From Pseudomonadota bacterium (GTDB lineage: Bacteria; Pseudomonadota; Alphaproteobacteria; Sphingomonadales; Sphingomonadaceae), in NCBI GenBank assembly GCA_023416515.1, contig JAEZHP010000023.1:1-45192 (forward strand): 45,192 nucleotides of DNA. The letters run 5' to 3'. A model generated the notes under the pieces. The model was not told the origin of the DNA and did no database searches. It saw only the letters and a list, made by a program, of their open reading frames with translations. Below, one piece after another: positions 15,660 to 23,823 of this stretch. Each line of letters begins with the position of its first letter. Position 1 is the stretch's first letter. The position numbers were made by a program, and so were the translations under genes.

Positions 15660-16568
15660 GTGAAGCTAGCCCCAATCGAAAGCCTGTCGTGCAGCGATCC
15701 GCAATCGGTCGCGGCATATTTCGAGGCCGGGCCCCGCCATCCCGCGGTCTTGCCGGACGCGGCCTCGGAGTGGCCGGCTATTCGGAAATGGAATCTCGAG
15801 TTTTTCTCGACTCATTTCGGCTCCGACCTGGGCATCGCAACTCTCCGCTTCGACCGCACTACGTCGGGAAAGGCCACAAGGCTGGGTGCGTTTGTCGATC
15901 ATCTCGACAAGCCGTTTTCCTCGTTGCCGGGCGTGTGGCTCTCGCGCGCGGGCGAGCCTTCGGCAGAGGCGGAGTTCGACGAGAAGGCACTTTGGGCGCT
16001 GAACTGGGACGGCTTTCGAAACCACCCGGCCCTGCACGACGACATCTCTCCTTACCCCTCCTGCATCCCCAACGTCGTCACCCGGCTCCCGCCATATGTC
16101 GCTGAGGTTCTCGAACAAATCTCCTCGGTGAAGTTCCACGCGATCTACATCAGCCGAAAAGACACGATCACGCCGCTGCACAAGGATTTCCATCACACCG
16201 TTGGCAGCCTCGTCCAGTTCCAAGGCGACAAGACGGTGTTCCTGTTCGAGCCGCAGCAGCAGGTAGACGCTGGGTTCGACCCCGAAATGCCCGATTACGA
16301 GCGCTTTCCCGAAATGCGGACGGCTACGGCCCGCCACACCGTCTTGCGTCCGGGCGAGATGATCGTAATCCCGCCGGACTGGTGGCATTATACCCGCAGT
16401 CACGACGCCTCGGTGACTTTGAGCCACAACTTCTTCACGCACCGAAACCTTTCGGCGTTCCTCGGCGATATTCATCGCGACATCGAAGGCGATCCGCACA
16501 AGCAGCGATTGTTCGCCACGATTCGCGCGCAACTGGAGTCGGCGATCGGCGGCCCCGGCGCGAGCTGA
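15660..16568 (+). CDS. Cupin/JmjC-like Fe(II) dioxygenase-fold protein
   Basis: Counted from the GTG at 15660 this is a 302-residue cupin_8/JmjC-type protein. LHKDFHHT gives the H174-x-D176 iron ligands, and PPDWWHYTRS gives H243. A final helix follows. Relatives are 2-oxoglutarate oxygenases that hydroxylate proteins or small molecules, though many members are uncharacterised. An earlier in-frame ATG at 15555 would add 35 residues with no family match. GAAAGG ten bases before the GTG supports the shorter form. It stands alone between a leftward operon and the epimerase, so its link to the glycan genes is positional only. Confidence 0.75.
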   Translation: MKLAPIESLSCSDPQSVAAYFEAGPRHPAVLPDAASEWPAIRKWNLEFFSTHFGSDLGIATLRFDRTTSGKATRLGAFVDHLDKPFSSLPGVWLSRAGEPSAEAEFDEKALWALNWDGFRNHPALHDDISPYPSCIPNVVTRLPPYVAEVLEQISSVKFHAIYISRKDTITPLHKDFHHTVGSLVQFQGDKTVFLFEPQQQVDAGFDPEMPDYERFPEMRTATARHTVLRPGEMIVIPPDWWHYTRSHDASVTLSHNFFTHRNLSAFLGDIHRDIEGDPHKQRLFATIRAQLESAIGGPGAS

Positions 16569-16682
16569 GGTCGTCTTGTGCCAAGTCGCGCTCTTGGGTA
16601 CCCAGCCCCTCCAATCCGCTTGCAGCGGCGAAGTTGCCATTGAAGCGCATCACGTCATTCGCGGTTCGTTGCTGGGGGTGAA

Positions 16683-17636
16683 ATGGCCAAGGCAAAGGTT
16701 CTGATCACGGGCGGTGCCGGCAATATCGGCGGCAGCCTCGCGCGACACCTCGCCGCCAGGCAGGATTTCGACGTGCTGGTGGTCGACAATCTTCAGACCG
16801 GAGCGATGGAAAAGCTTCCAGCGGCTTCGGACGCGGCGCGCTTCATACGTGCCGACGTCAACCAGTATACCGACATTGCGCCTGTCTTCGCAGCCTACAG
16901 GCCCGACTACGTCTTCCATTATGCGGCAACCGTCGGCGTCGCACGCACCCTGAAAAACCCGATGCAAGTGCTTCAGGACATTGATGGAATTCGAAACATC
17001 CTGATGCTCAGCAAGGGCACCGGCGTGCAGCGGGTGTTCTATTCGTCATCTTCGGAAGTGTACGGCGAGCCTGTAGAGATACCGCAGCGGGAAGAGACGA
17101 CGCCGCTTAACTCGCGACTCCCCTACGCGGTGGTGAAGAACCTCGGCGAAATCTACTTCCGGACTTACCACCGCGAGTTCGCCCTGCCGTACACCGTGTT
17201 CCGGTTCTTCAACACCTACGGCCCGCTGCAAAGCGAGGACTTCGTCATTTCGAAGTTCGTGTCCAGCGCGCTGCGCGGCGATGGCCTGACCATCTACGGT
17301 GACGGCAAGCAGACGCGCACGTTCTGCTACGTCGACGACAGCATCGAGTTTCAGGCCAAGTGCCTCCGGGAAGACCTCTTCGTCAACGAGACGGTGAACA
17401 TCGGTTCCGACGAGGAGATCGACATGAACGAGCTTGCGGAGCTCGTCAGGAAGCTGGTCAACCCTGAGGCCGGCATCAGCCGGTTGCCCGCTCTTCCGGA
17501 AGGGGACATGCGCCGGCGCAAGCCGGACAATTCGCGAATGCGCGAGGCGCTCGGTCGCGACCTTCTCCCGCTAAGCGACGGGATCGTCAAAACGGCCGAT
17601 TTCAAGCGTTCGCGAGGGGCGCCCTCTTCAGGCTGA
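16683..17636 (+). CDS. NAD-dependent nucleotide-sugar epimerase/dehydratase (extended SDR)
   Basis: This 317-residue protein starts with the NAD-binding stretch VLITGGAGNIGGSLARHL, has the catalytic Ser region FYSSSSEVYGEP, Tyr148-x3-Lys152 in YAVVKNL, and substrate-loop motifs FRFFNTYGP and IYGDGKQTRTFCYVDD. These are typical of UDP-glucose/GlcNAc 4-epimerases and related enzymes that make sugar donors in the cytoplasm. The exact substrate cannot be set from sequence. GGGGGTGAA just before the ATG gives the start. Its 3' end overlaps the convergent deacetylase gene by nine bases. Confidence 0.88.
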   Translation: MAKAKVLITGGAGNIGGSLARHLAARQDFDVLVVDNLQTGAMEKLPAASDAARFIRADVNQYTDIAPVFAAYRPDYVFHYAATVGVARTLKNPMQVLQDIDGIRNILMLSKGTGVQRVFYSSSSEVYGEPVEIPQREETTPLNSRLPYAVVKNLGEIYFRTYHREFALPYTVFRFFNTYGPLQSEDFVISKFVSSALRGDGLTIYGDGKQTRTFCYVDDSIEFQAKCLREDLFVNETVNIGSDEEIDMNELAELVRKLVNPEAGISRLPALPEGDMRRRKPDNSRMREALGRDLLPLSDGIVKTADFKRSRGAPSSG

Positions 17637-18638
17637 CCGGCGATCCCCGACAGGACTGGCCGGCGTTCCCTGCTCGGCGTCATTCTCCTGGAAGGCAGCT
17701 CGGAATTCGCCAAGCGTCGCGCCGCGGTAGTCCGGCCGCGCCTCGTCGAACAGTTGTTCCACGTGGTCGTAGAGGATTTCTATGGAGCGCTCGGTGCGGA
17801 ACGCCGGGCTTCCGCCCGGCATCAGCTCCGACGAGTGAAGCATGAACTCGATATAATCGCTCCCCCTGCGCTGCTTCAGCAGCTTGCGCATCTGCGACAG
17901 ATTGCGGCCGTTGGGGCGGAACCAGTGAGCCGGTGGGAAGAAGCTGCTGACGGCCTTGCGTACAAGGCGGGGCAGCGGATCCGACGCTGCTCTGGCGATC
18001 CCGCCGACAGAACTCCGATCCGGGACGATCGTCATCGGCACCTCGAGAAGCGCCGATCGGCCAGGCCGGTCCACCGCCGAAGGGTCGATGAAATATGCCT
18101 CTGACGGGAAGCGGCGAAAATCGGTCCCGCCCTGCCCGTCCGCGAAGCCCTTGTCGTGCTCCCACGAAACATGCGGAGTCACCGAGCAGTCCACGGTGTA
18201 GCCGTGGTCGATGAGCAAACGTGCATAGGTCTCGTTGAACGCCCACCGGCCGGCCCTGTGACTGACCATCGGGCAGGCGAACCGCTCTTCGAGAATCCGC
18301 GTCATGGTGGCGACTTTCTCCGCCATGACGCGCTCGGGGAACTCGACGAGGTACGGCATGCCCGGCCTGCTTTCCTCCTGCCCTATCGGAGGAGAGTTCC
18401 AGGCGTGGATGTGCAAGCCGACTTCCGCCGCTCCGCGGCGAACCGCATCCCGCGCCAACTCGACGAACGCGTCGGACATCGCCATCTCGTAATTCGTGAG
18501 ATAGGTCGGCTTGAGCCCGTATTTCTCACATAGCGACTGGAATCGCGGGAGGAATTTCGCGTTGTCGGTCGTAGTCTCCCGGGGATTGGACCAGATGTTG
18601 TCCCCCTCGGTGTCGATCGTGATCAGGAACGCGGCCAC
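17628..18638 (-). CDS. Polysaccharide deacetylase-like protein (second NodB-type)
   Basis: This 336-residue protein begins AFLITIDTEGDNIWSNP and has GLKPTYLTNYEMA and EVGLHIHAWNSPP, the pattern of a deacetylase group found in O-antigen loci (WbmS-like). Asp in DTEGD and the two His of HIHAW are the expected metal and base residues. SHRAGRWAFN and SVTPHVSWE follow. The family likely removes acyl groups from sugars, with unknown substrate. It begins with GTG. It differs from the deacetylase at 13934-14809, so the glycan may carry two deacylations or the two act on different intermediates. It is divergent from the next glycosyltransferase. Confidence 0.8.
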   Translation of the reverse strand: MAAFLITIDTEGDNIWSNPRETTTDNAKFLPRFQSLCEKYGLKPTYLTNYEMAMSDAFVELARDAVRRGAAEVGLHIHAWNSPPIGQEESRPGMPYLVEFPERVMAEKVATMTRILEERFACPMVSHRAGRWAFNETYARLLIDHGYTVDCSVTPHVSWEHDKGFADGQGGTDFRRFPSEAYFIDPSAVDRPGRSALLEVPMTIVPDRSSVGGIARAASDPLPRLVRKAVSSFFPPAHWFRPNGRNLSQMRKLLKQRRGSDYIEFMLHSSELMPGGSPAFRTERSIEILYDHVEQLFDEARPDYRGATLGEFRAAFQENDAEQGTPASPVGDRRSA

Positions 18639-18735
18639 GGCGCGAAATTAGTGCAGCGCATTGATATTGCAATTTTAACCAACGGTAGGGGATGGTGCGC
18701 TTGACATCGCGGGCTGCGCCGGTGAACCCCCCAGA
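18639..18735. promoter_or_regulatory. AT-rich divergent intergenic region
   Basis: The 97 bases between the leftward deacetylase and the rightward glycosyltransferase include an AT-rich patch (18660-18680) with the imperfect palindrome ATTG-ATATTG-CAAT, rare in this GC-rich window. A TTGACA lies at 18701 on the plus strand but has no matching -10. Promoters for both directions are expected here, though exact boxes cannot be assigned. Confidence 0.4.
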
Positions 18736-19935
18736 GTGGACATGCAAAGGCGCGAGCGAGCGAGCGGTGCGATCGCGACTTCAAGGCCAAGAGTCCTCCA
18801 TGTCCTTGCCTCGCTCGGTCTCGGGGGAATCGAGACATGGCTGATGCACATGCTGCGGAATCACGGGGATTTCTCCGTCGAGCACGAGATTTTGCTGACC
18901 CGAGAAGAACCCGGCGAGTACGAGGATGAGGCCCGCAGGCTGGGAATCACCATCCACAAGCTCCCCGTCGGCTCGGACAAGCGCGCGTGGCTGCGGTCCT
19001 TCCGGCGCTTCCTCGAGGACAACGGCCCATTCGCGGCCGTACATTCTCACGTCTATCTGTTCAGCGCTCCGCTGCTGGGCGTCGCAAAGAAGGCTGGCGT
19101 GCCGGTCAGGATCGCGCACTGCCACGCTGCGCGAAGCCGGGGCAGCGATCACCAGACCCTCCGCCATAAGGCGAAGCGCACCATCGGCATCCGCTGGCTC
19201 AGGCGAGTGGCCACTCGCCGCATCGGTATTTCGCACGCTGCAATCGAGGAAATTGCCGGGACCAGCTGGCAGCGGCATCCCGCCAACACGGTCCTGCTCT
19301 ACGGTTTCGATTTCTCTCGTTTTCGCGGCGCGCAGGAGCGAGCGCGCCGGTTACGCGATGAACTCGGCATCGCTGGTTCCGTCCCGGTCGTCGGCCATGT
19401 CGGGCGTTTCGAGGCGGTCAAGAACCATGCCTTCCTGATCGACGCCTTCGCGGCCACTGTCCGCGACGTCCCCGATGCCAGGCTGGTGCTTGTCGGGGAT
19501 GGGCCGTTTCGCGAGGACATTGCCGCAAAGGCCAAGGCCGCGGGTGTCGATCGCCATGTCCATTTCGCTGGCACAACGGACGACGTCGCCGCCTTCATGC
19601 GCATGTTCGATGTTTTCGTGCTTCCGTCGTTCAGCGAAGGGCTCGGCATCGTCATAGTCGAAGCTCAGGCGGCTGGAACGAGGTCGATCGTTTCGGACGC
19701 CGTGGCGCCCGAGGCCGCAATCATCCCCGGCGCGGTCGAGTTCCTGCCCCTGCGTGCGGGGGCGGAGGCTTGGGGAGGAGCGATCGCGCGACAGATCGTG
19801 TCAGGCCAACGCCATTCGGATGAGTGGCTCGGCGAGGTCGAACGAAGCCGCTTCGGGATCGGCCGCTGCATCGCCGAACTGGACGAGATCTATTGCTCTG
19901 AAATTGCCCGAAGGCGGCGCGATTGCAGCCGGTAA
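18736..19935 (+). CDS. Glycosyltransferase family 4
   Basis: This 399-residue GT-B enzyme has the N-terminal loop HVLASLGLGGIETWLMHML, then the donor-site motifs VPVVGHVGRFEAVKNHAFLI, RLVLVGDGPFRED and PSFSEGLGIVIVEAQAAGT, which hold the E-x7-E pair. It should add one sugar to a lipid-linked precursor in the cytoplasm. It starts at GTG 18736 or at the ATG two codons later. It opens a rightward operon with a second glycosyltransferase, the flippase and two methyltransferases, and overlaps the next gene by 13 bases. Confidence 0.88.
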   Translation: MDMQRRERASGAIATSRPRVLHVLASLGLGGIETWLMHMLRNHGDFSVEHEILLTREEPGEYEDEARRLGITIHKLPVGSDKRAWLRSFRRFLEDNGPFAAVHSHVYLFSAPLLGVAKKAGVPVRIAHCHAARSRGSDHQTLRHKAKRTIGIRWLRRVATRRIGISHAAIEEIAGTSWQRHPANTVLLYGFDFSRFRGAQERARRLRDELGIAGSVPVVGHVGRFEAVKNHAFLIDAFAATVRDVPDARLVLVGDGPFREDIAAKAKAAGVDRHVHFAGTTDDVAAFMRMFDVFVLPSFSEGLGIVIVEAQAAGTRSIVSDAVAPEAAIIPGAVEFLPLRAGAEAWGGAIARQIVSGQRHSDEWLGEVERSRFGIGRCIAELDEIYCSEIARRRRDCSR

Positions 19936-21062
19936 TCTTCGTCGCCGTGCAGACGGGCGTCGGTGCCAACGGCGGTATCGAAAGCGTCAGCCAGATCATC
20001 GCGCGACTGCAACGCCATCGACCGATCATTCTCACCGATCGAGAGAGTTCGCGAACCGACAATTGGCGTGAGGCGGGAATTGAAACGCATTTCATGCCGC
20101 AAACGGTGTCGAGGGGAACCGCCCGCCGTCCGTGGAACGCGATTGCAAGCTATTGGCGCTATGCCCGCGAGCTCACCCGCCTGGTGAATCGGTCCGGCGC
20201 AAAGGTGATCCACGCCAATGATCCCGCCTCGATGCAGCTTGCGATTCTGCCGGCCAAGCTCACCGGCGCAAAGCTCGTTTTCAATATTCGCGACACTCTC
20301 GATCCTGATCGGAGCCCTCCGACGATACGCTATCGGACGCTTTTTCGCGCCGCGGATCACGTGTTGTACCTGTCGCGCGACATGGCCTCTCGATGGGCAG
20401 CGGTCGTACCGAGGGCCAAGGTGCCATTCAGCGTCACTTATTCGGTGGTCAATCCGGACGTGTTCGCTCCCGCGGCTCCCGTTGCCCGAGACGCTCCGCA
20501 AGTCGTCCTTCTCTCGGGACTCATCAGCGCCAAGAAGGGGCAGCTGGAATTTGTTCGGCACGTATCGCCGCTACTTGCGCAGCACGGCATCGCGACCTGG
20601 CTAACGGGCGACTTCGATGCGCGTCGGAATCCCTACATGGCCGCTTGTGCAGAAGCCGCGGTTCCGCTCGGCGAACTGGTGCAGTTTCTCGGCTATCGCA
20701 CGGACGTGGCCGAACTGATGGCACGATCCAGCGTCATCGCGGTGCCGTCACGCCACGAAGGCCTGGTGCGCGCGATGATCGAGGCAATGAGCTGTGCAAG
20801 ACCCGTGGTCAGCTTCGACGTCAGCTCGGCTCGCGAAATGCTGGAGGATGAATCAAACGGAGCCGGCGTCGTCGTCAGAAGCGGCGACTATCAAGCAATG
20901 GCCGACGCCATCATCCGATATTGCCGCAATCCCGAGCTGGCCGCCGCTGCAGGAGAGAAGGGTCGCATGATCGCCAGACGCCTGTTCAGCCCCCACTCCG
21001 TCGTAGAGCGATACGAACGCGTCTACGAGCGGCTGATAGAAGCGGCAGCAGCAACTGCGTGA
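19923..21062 (+). CDS. Glycosyltransferase family 4
   Basis: This 379-residue GT-B protein starts at TTG 19923 inside the end of the previous gene. It shows GANGGIESVSQII near the N-terminus, VIHANDPASMQLAI in the acceptor half, VVLLSGLISAKKGQLEFVRH as the donor-domain entry and PSRHEGLVRAMIEAMSCARP with the family-4 acidic pair. A TTG start is unusual, but the family N-terminus begins right there and the overlap suggests coupled translation. It probably adds the next sugar of the repeat unit after the preceding enzyme. A GTGA overlap joins it to the flippase gene. Confidence 0.85.
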   Translation: MQPVIFVAVQTGVGANGGIESVSQIIARLQRHRPIILTDRESSRTDNWREAGIETHFMPQTVSRGTARRPWNAIASYWRYARELTRLVNRSGAKVIHANDPASMQLAILPAKLTGAKLVFNIRDTLDPDRSPPTIRYRTLFRAADHVLYLSRDMASRWAAVVPRAKVPFSVTYSVVNPDVFAPAAPVARDAPQVVLLSGLISAKKGQLEFVRHVSPLLAQHGIATWLTGDFDARRNPYMAACAEAAVPLGELVQFLGYRTDVAELMARSSVIAVPSRHEGLVRAMIEAMSCARPVVSFDVSSAREMLEDESNGAGVVVRSGDYQAMADAIIRYCRNPELAAAAGEKGRMIARRLFSPHSVVERYERVYERLIEAAAATA

Positions 21063-22432
21063 CGAGCGCGCGGGATAACGGTGGAGATACCGCCCTGACG
21101 GGAGGCATGTACCGCCGTCTGGCGCGCAATTCCGCGCTTCTTGCCAGCGCCACGGCGATCTCGTCGCTGCTGATGATGCTGGCCGTGGCAATCGCCGCTC
21201 GCGCCCTCACAGCGCGGGATTTTGGCGTCCTGGTACTGCTCCAGTCGGCGGTGTTGATGCTGAGGGCATTCATGGGCTTTGCCACGCAACAGCCGGTCAT
21301 CAAGCTCGGCTCGGACGCTCAGCACGCAGGCGACAAGCAGCGGCTCGGCGACATCATTTCCATGGGACTGGTGGTGGATGTGGTTGGATCCGTGGCAGCA
21401 TTCGTTGTTGCCGCGCTTTTCATCGAGCTGTCCCGCTCCGCCATCGGCCTTGCCGACCAGGACGTGGGATCGGCGTGGATCCTGGCTTTCTCGCTGCTTC
21501 TTACGGGCTATCCGACATCCAATGGCATCTTCCGGCTGTACAACCGCTTCGGGCTGCTCAGCCTCGTGCAGTCCGTTTCCGCCGCAGCGCTTCTGATCGC
21601 CTTTGCAATCGCGTTTGCCGCGAGCGCGGGCCTGCAGACGTTCGTCTGGATCTGGGCGATCTATCTGGCCCTCAGCAGCTTCTTCCAGCTTCTGCTTAGC
21701 CTAGAGTTCGTGCGGCGCGACCAAGTGCCCTTGAAGCTTCGAATCCGGCCATTTTGGAGTGCCGACGGGAACACGCTGCTTCACTATTGCTGGACCACCT
21801 GGGGAACCAGCACCGCAGACACGATCCGGACCAATGGCGATTCGCTCATGGTAGGCGCAATGGTCTCTGTCCAGGCAGCGGGCGTTTACAGCGTGGCGCG
21901 TCAACTCGCCGGAATCCTTCGTAAATTCAACGTGGTCTACAGCTCGACCGTCTTCCCCGAGATCACCCGGCTAAGCGCCCAAGGCGACCTTGAAGGCGCC
22001 CGGAAGCTCAAGGCTCGAATGACATCGATCGGCCTTGTGGCCGGTGTCGTTTCCGTCGCGCTCGCGGCGCTATTGGGCGAGGTCGCGATCAAGCTGTTGT
22101 TCGGCGCGCGCTTCGCTCCTGCCTATCTGCCGTTCGTGATCCTGACTGCCGCGGCCATCGCACAGCTGCTCAGTTTCACCCCGTCGATGTACGTACAGGT
22201 GTACCGCGGCCCACGGATGCTGCTTCTCTTGATAACCCTTGCGACGGCTGCCTTCGCGGGCCTGGCCGTGGTTCTGACGCTCACACTGTCCATCGCGGGG
22301 ATGGCAATCGCCCACCTGCTTTTCGCCGTCATTCTCATCCTGCTGTGCGAGCTTGCGCTCCGTGGCATCTTCGGCGACCGGCGCGGCAAGCGCGCGCCGG
22401 TTGCGGATGAGCTTCAGTCGGAGGAACTGTGA
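21059..22432 (+). CDS. wzx: Polysaccharide flippase (Wzx/MATE-like)
   Basis: This 457-residue membrane protein has about twelve hydrophobic segments spread along its length and a short polar N-terminus, as in the oligosaccharidyl-lipid flippase family. It begins at a GTG within the GTGA overlap. The segment ARNSALLASATAISSLLMML marks the first helix, and FGVLVLLQSAVLMLRAFMGF and RTNGDSLMVGAMVSVQAAGV are typical of the family. Wzx proteins turn lipid-linked repeat units across the inner membrane. It works with the Wzy-like polymerase at 28385-29986 and is encoded with two glycosyltransferases upstream. Confidence 0.85.
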   Translation: MTSARDNGGDTALTGGMYRRLARNSALLASATAISSLLMMLAVAIAARALTARDFGVLVLLQSAVLMLRAFMGFATQQPVIKLGSDAQHAGDKQRLGDIISMGLVVDVVGSVAAFVVAALFIELSRSAIGLADQDVGSAWILAFSLLLTGYPTSNGIFRLYNRFGLLSLVQSVSAAALLIAFAIAFAASAGLQTFVWIWAIYLALSSFFQLLLSLEFVRRDQVPLKLRIRPFWSADGNTLLHYCWTTWGTSTADTIRTNGDSLMVGAMVSVQAAGVYSVARQLAGILRKFNVVYSSTVFPEITRLSAQGDLEGARKLKARMTSIGLVAGVVSVALAALLGEVAIKLLFGARFAPAYLPFVILTAAAIAQLLSFTPSMYVQVYRGPRMLLLLITLATAAFAGLAVVLTLTLSIAGMAIAHLLFAVILILLCELALRGIFGDRRGKRAPVADELQSEEL

Positions 22433-22448
22433 GAGAAGACGCGAGCTC

Positions 22449-23153
22449 ATGAGGCCGAGCGAAGCACGGACGCTGGCAGGGCTGGTTCTCGGCCTTCATC
22501 TCAAACCGGGAGCAGTTTGCCTTAACGTCGGTTCGTCGACGAAGAAATTTCGCGAGGTGGAACAACCGCATATCGGTCGCGAGTTCATCGAGCCGCTCGA
22601 GGCTGCCGGCCTTCGTTTCATTCACTGCGACATGAAGAAGGCCGCGGGAGTGGATGAAGTCGGGGACATTCTTGACCCGGATTTCCGGGCGCGTCTCAGG
22701 AAATATGACGCGCAGCTCCTGGTGTGCAGCAATCTGCTGGAACACCTGACGAATCCACAGGAGTTTGCCCACGCCTGCGGCGAGCTGCTGACCGGTGGAG
22801 GGTTCGCGTTGTTTTCGGTGCCGTCGAGCTATCCCTATCATCCTGATCCGATAGACACGATGTTCAGGCCAACGCCCCAGGAGATCACGGCGATGCTGCC
22901 GGGCTGGAGCGTCGTCAGGACGGTCGAGCTGGAGGTCGGCGATTACCGGCAAGACCTGCGAATGACGGGCAAGCCGGCAGTCACCCTCCTCAAGCATCTC
23001 GCCAGGGTGATGCTGCCGTTCTACCGCCCGCGACACTGGCGAGCGCTGGCGTCCCGTTTGCGCTGGCTTTTTCGTCCCTACCGGCTGAGCATTGTACTCC
23101 TGCAAAAGCCCCAGCACGCGGTGGCATATTCGCGTGGAGCGGAGGAAAAGTGA
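22449..23153 (+). CDS. Methyltransferase-like protein
   Basis: This 234-residue protein has a weak class I methyltransferase core: AVCLNVGSSTKKFREVE (motif I position), RFIHCDMKKAAGVDEVGDI (acidic loop), YDAQLLVCSNLLEHLTNP (motif IV) and GGGFALFSVPSSYPYHPDP. The glycine-rich loop is reduced to NVGSST, so SAM binding is likely but not certain. A basic helix near the C-terminus (RPRHWRALASRLRWLFRP) could contact the membrane. Start ATG 22449 is 17 bases after the flippase stop. The gene overlaps the next methyltransferase by four bases (GTGA). Confidence 0.7.
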   Translation: MRPSEARTLAGLVLGLHLKPGAVCLNVGSSTKKFREVEQPHIGREFIEPLEAAGLRFIHCDMKKAAGVDEVGDILDPDFRARLRKYDAQLLVCSNLLEHLTNPQEFAHACGELLTGGGFALFSVPSSYPYHPDPIDTMFRPTPQEITAMLPGWSVVRTVELEVGDYRQDLRMTGKPAVTLLKHLARVMLPFYRPRHWRALASRLRWLFRPYRLSIVLLQKPQHAVAYSRGAEEK

Positions 23154-23818
23154 GAGAAGAAGCAGTGTACCGGGGCGAGGATGGGGAAGCCTATCTGGCC
23201 AGCCGAAAATCGTCACTGTCAGATCATAACCAGGGCATCCGCGCCTCGTTGTTTCAGGATGTGTGCAGCGAGGATCTGGCCATCCTCGATTTCGGCTGCG
23301 GCTCGGGCGGTCTTCTCAGCCGCTTGAGGGCGAGACGGCGAATCGGCGTCGAGGTGGGCGAATCCGCAGCGGCGCTTGCTCGGGAGGCGGGAATTGAAGT
23401 CGTCCGCGAACTCTCGCAAGTCGCGTCCGGTAGCATCGACCTTTCGATCAGTTTTCATGCGATCGAACATGTGGAGCGGCCGATCGACATACTTCTCGAG
23501 ATCGGGCGCATCACGAAGCCGGATGGCCGGATTCGACTGATCGTTCCGGGCGAAATCGCCACGCACCCGGCGCAGCGTTCCTGGCAGCCGAATCGCGATC
23601 GTCATTTACACACCTGGACGCCGCTCCTCTTCGGAAACCTGGCTGACCGCTGCGGCTACCGCGACATCCGGACACGGGTCGAGCCGATGCCCACGAAGTC
23701 GCGGCTCGTGAGAGCACTCTCGCTCCTCCCTCCGTTGGGCCGAGAGGCCCATTGGCGGATCGCCGAGCGACGGAATGCCCTGAACGTGATCCTGGATGCG
23801 AAGCCGCCTGCCGGCTGA
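23150..23818 (+). CDS. Class I SAM-dependent methyltransferase
   Basis: This 222-residue protein has the standard SAM site AILDFGCGSGGLLSRL, then GVEVGESAAAL, SIDLSISFHAIEHVERP and KPDGRIRLIVPGE. The type-11 pattern with HAIEHVERP is common in glycan-locus methyltransferases. It starts at GTG in a GTGA overlap, so it is coupled to the preceding methyltransferase-like gene. The two may cooperate or act on different sugars. The gene ends five bases before the stop of the convergent beta-helix gene. Confidence 0.83.
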   Translation: MREEAVYRGEDGEAYLASRKSSLSDHNQGIRASLFQDVCSEDLAILDFGCGSGGLLSRLRARRRIGVEVGESAAALAREAGIEVVRELSQVASGSIDLSISFHAIEHVERPIDILLEIGRITKPDGRIRLIVPGEIATHPAQRSWQPNRDRHLHTWTPLLFGNLADRCGYRDIRTRVEPMPTKSRLVRALSLLPPLGREAHWRIAERRNALNVILDAKPPAG

Positions 23819-23823
23819 ACCGG

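Noticed and set aside
18701..18729. TTGACA as a sigma-70 promoter for the glycosyltransferase at 18736
   Set aside because: No acceptable -10 box at any spacing of 16-18 bases, and the hexamer would leave almost no leader before the start.
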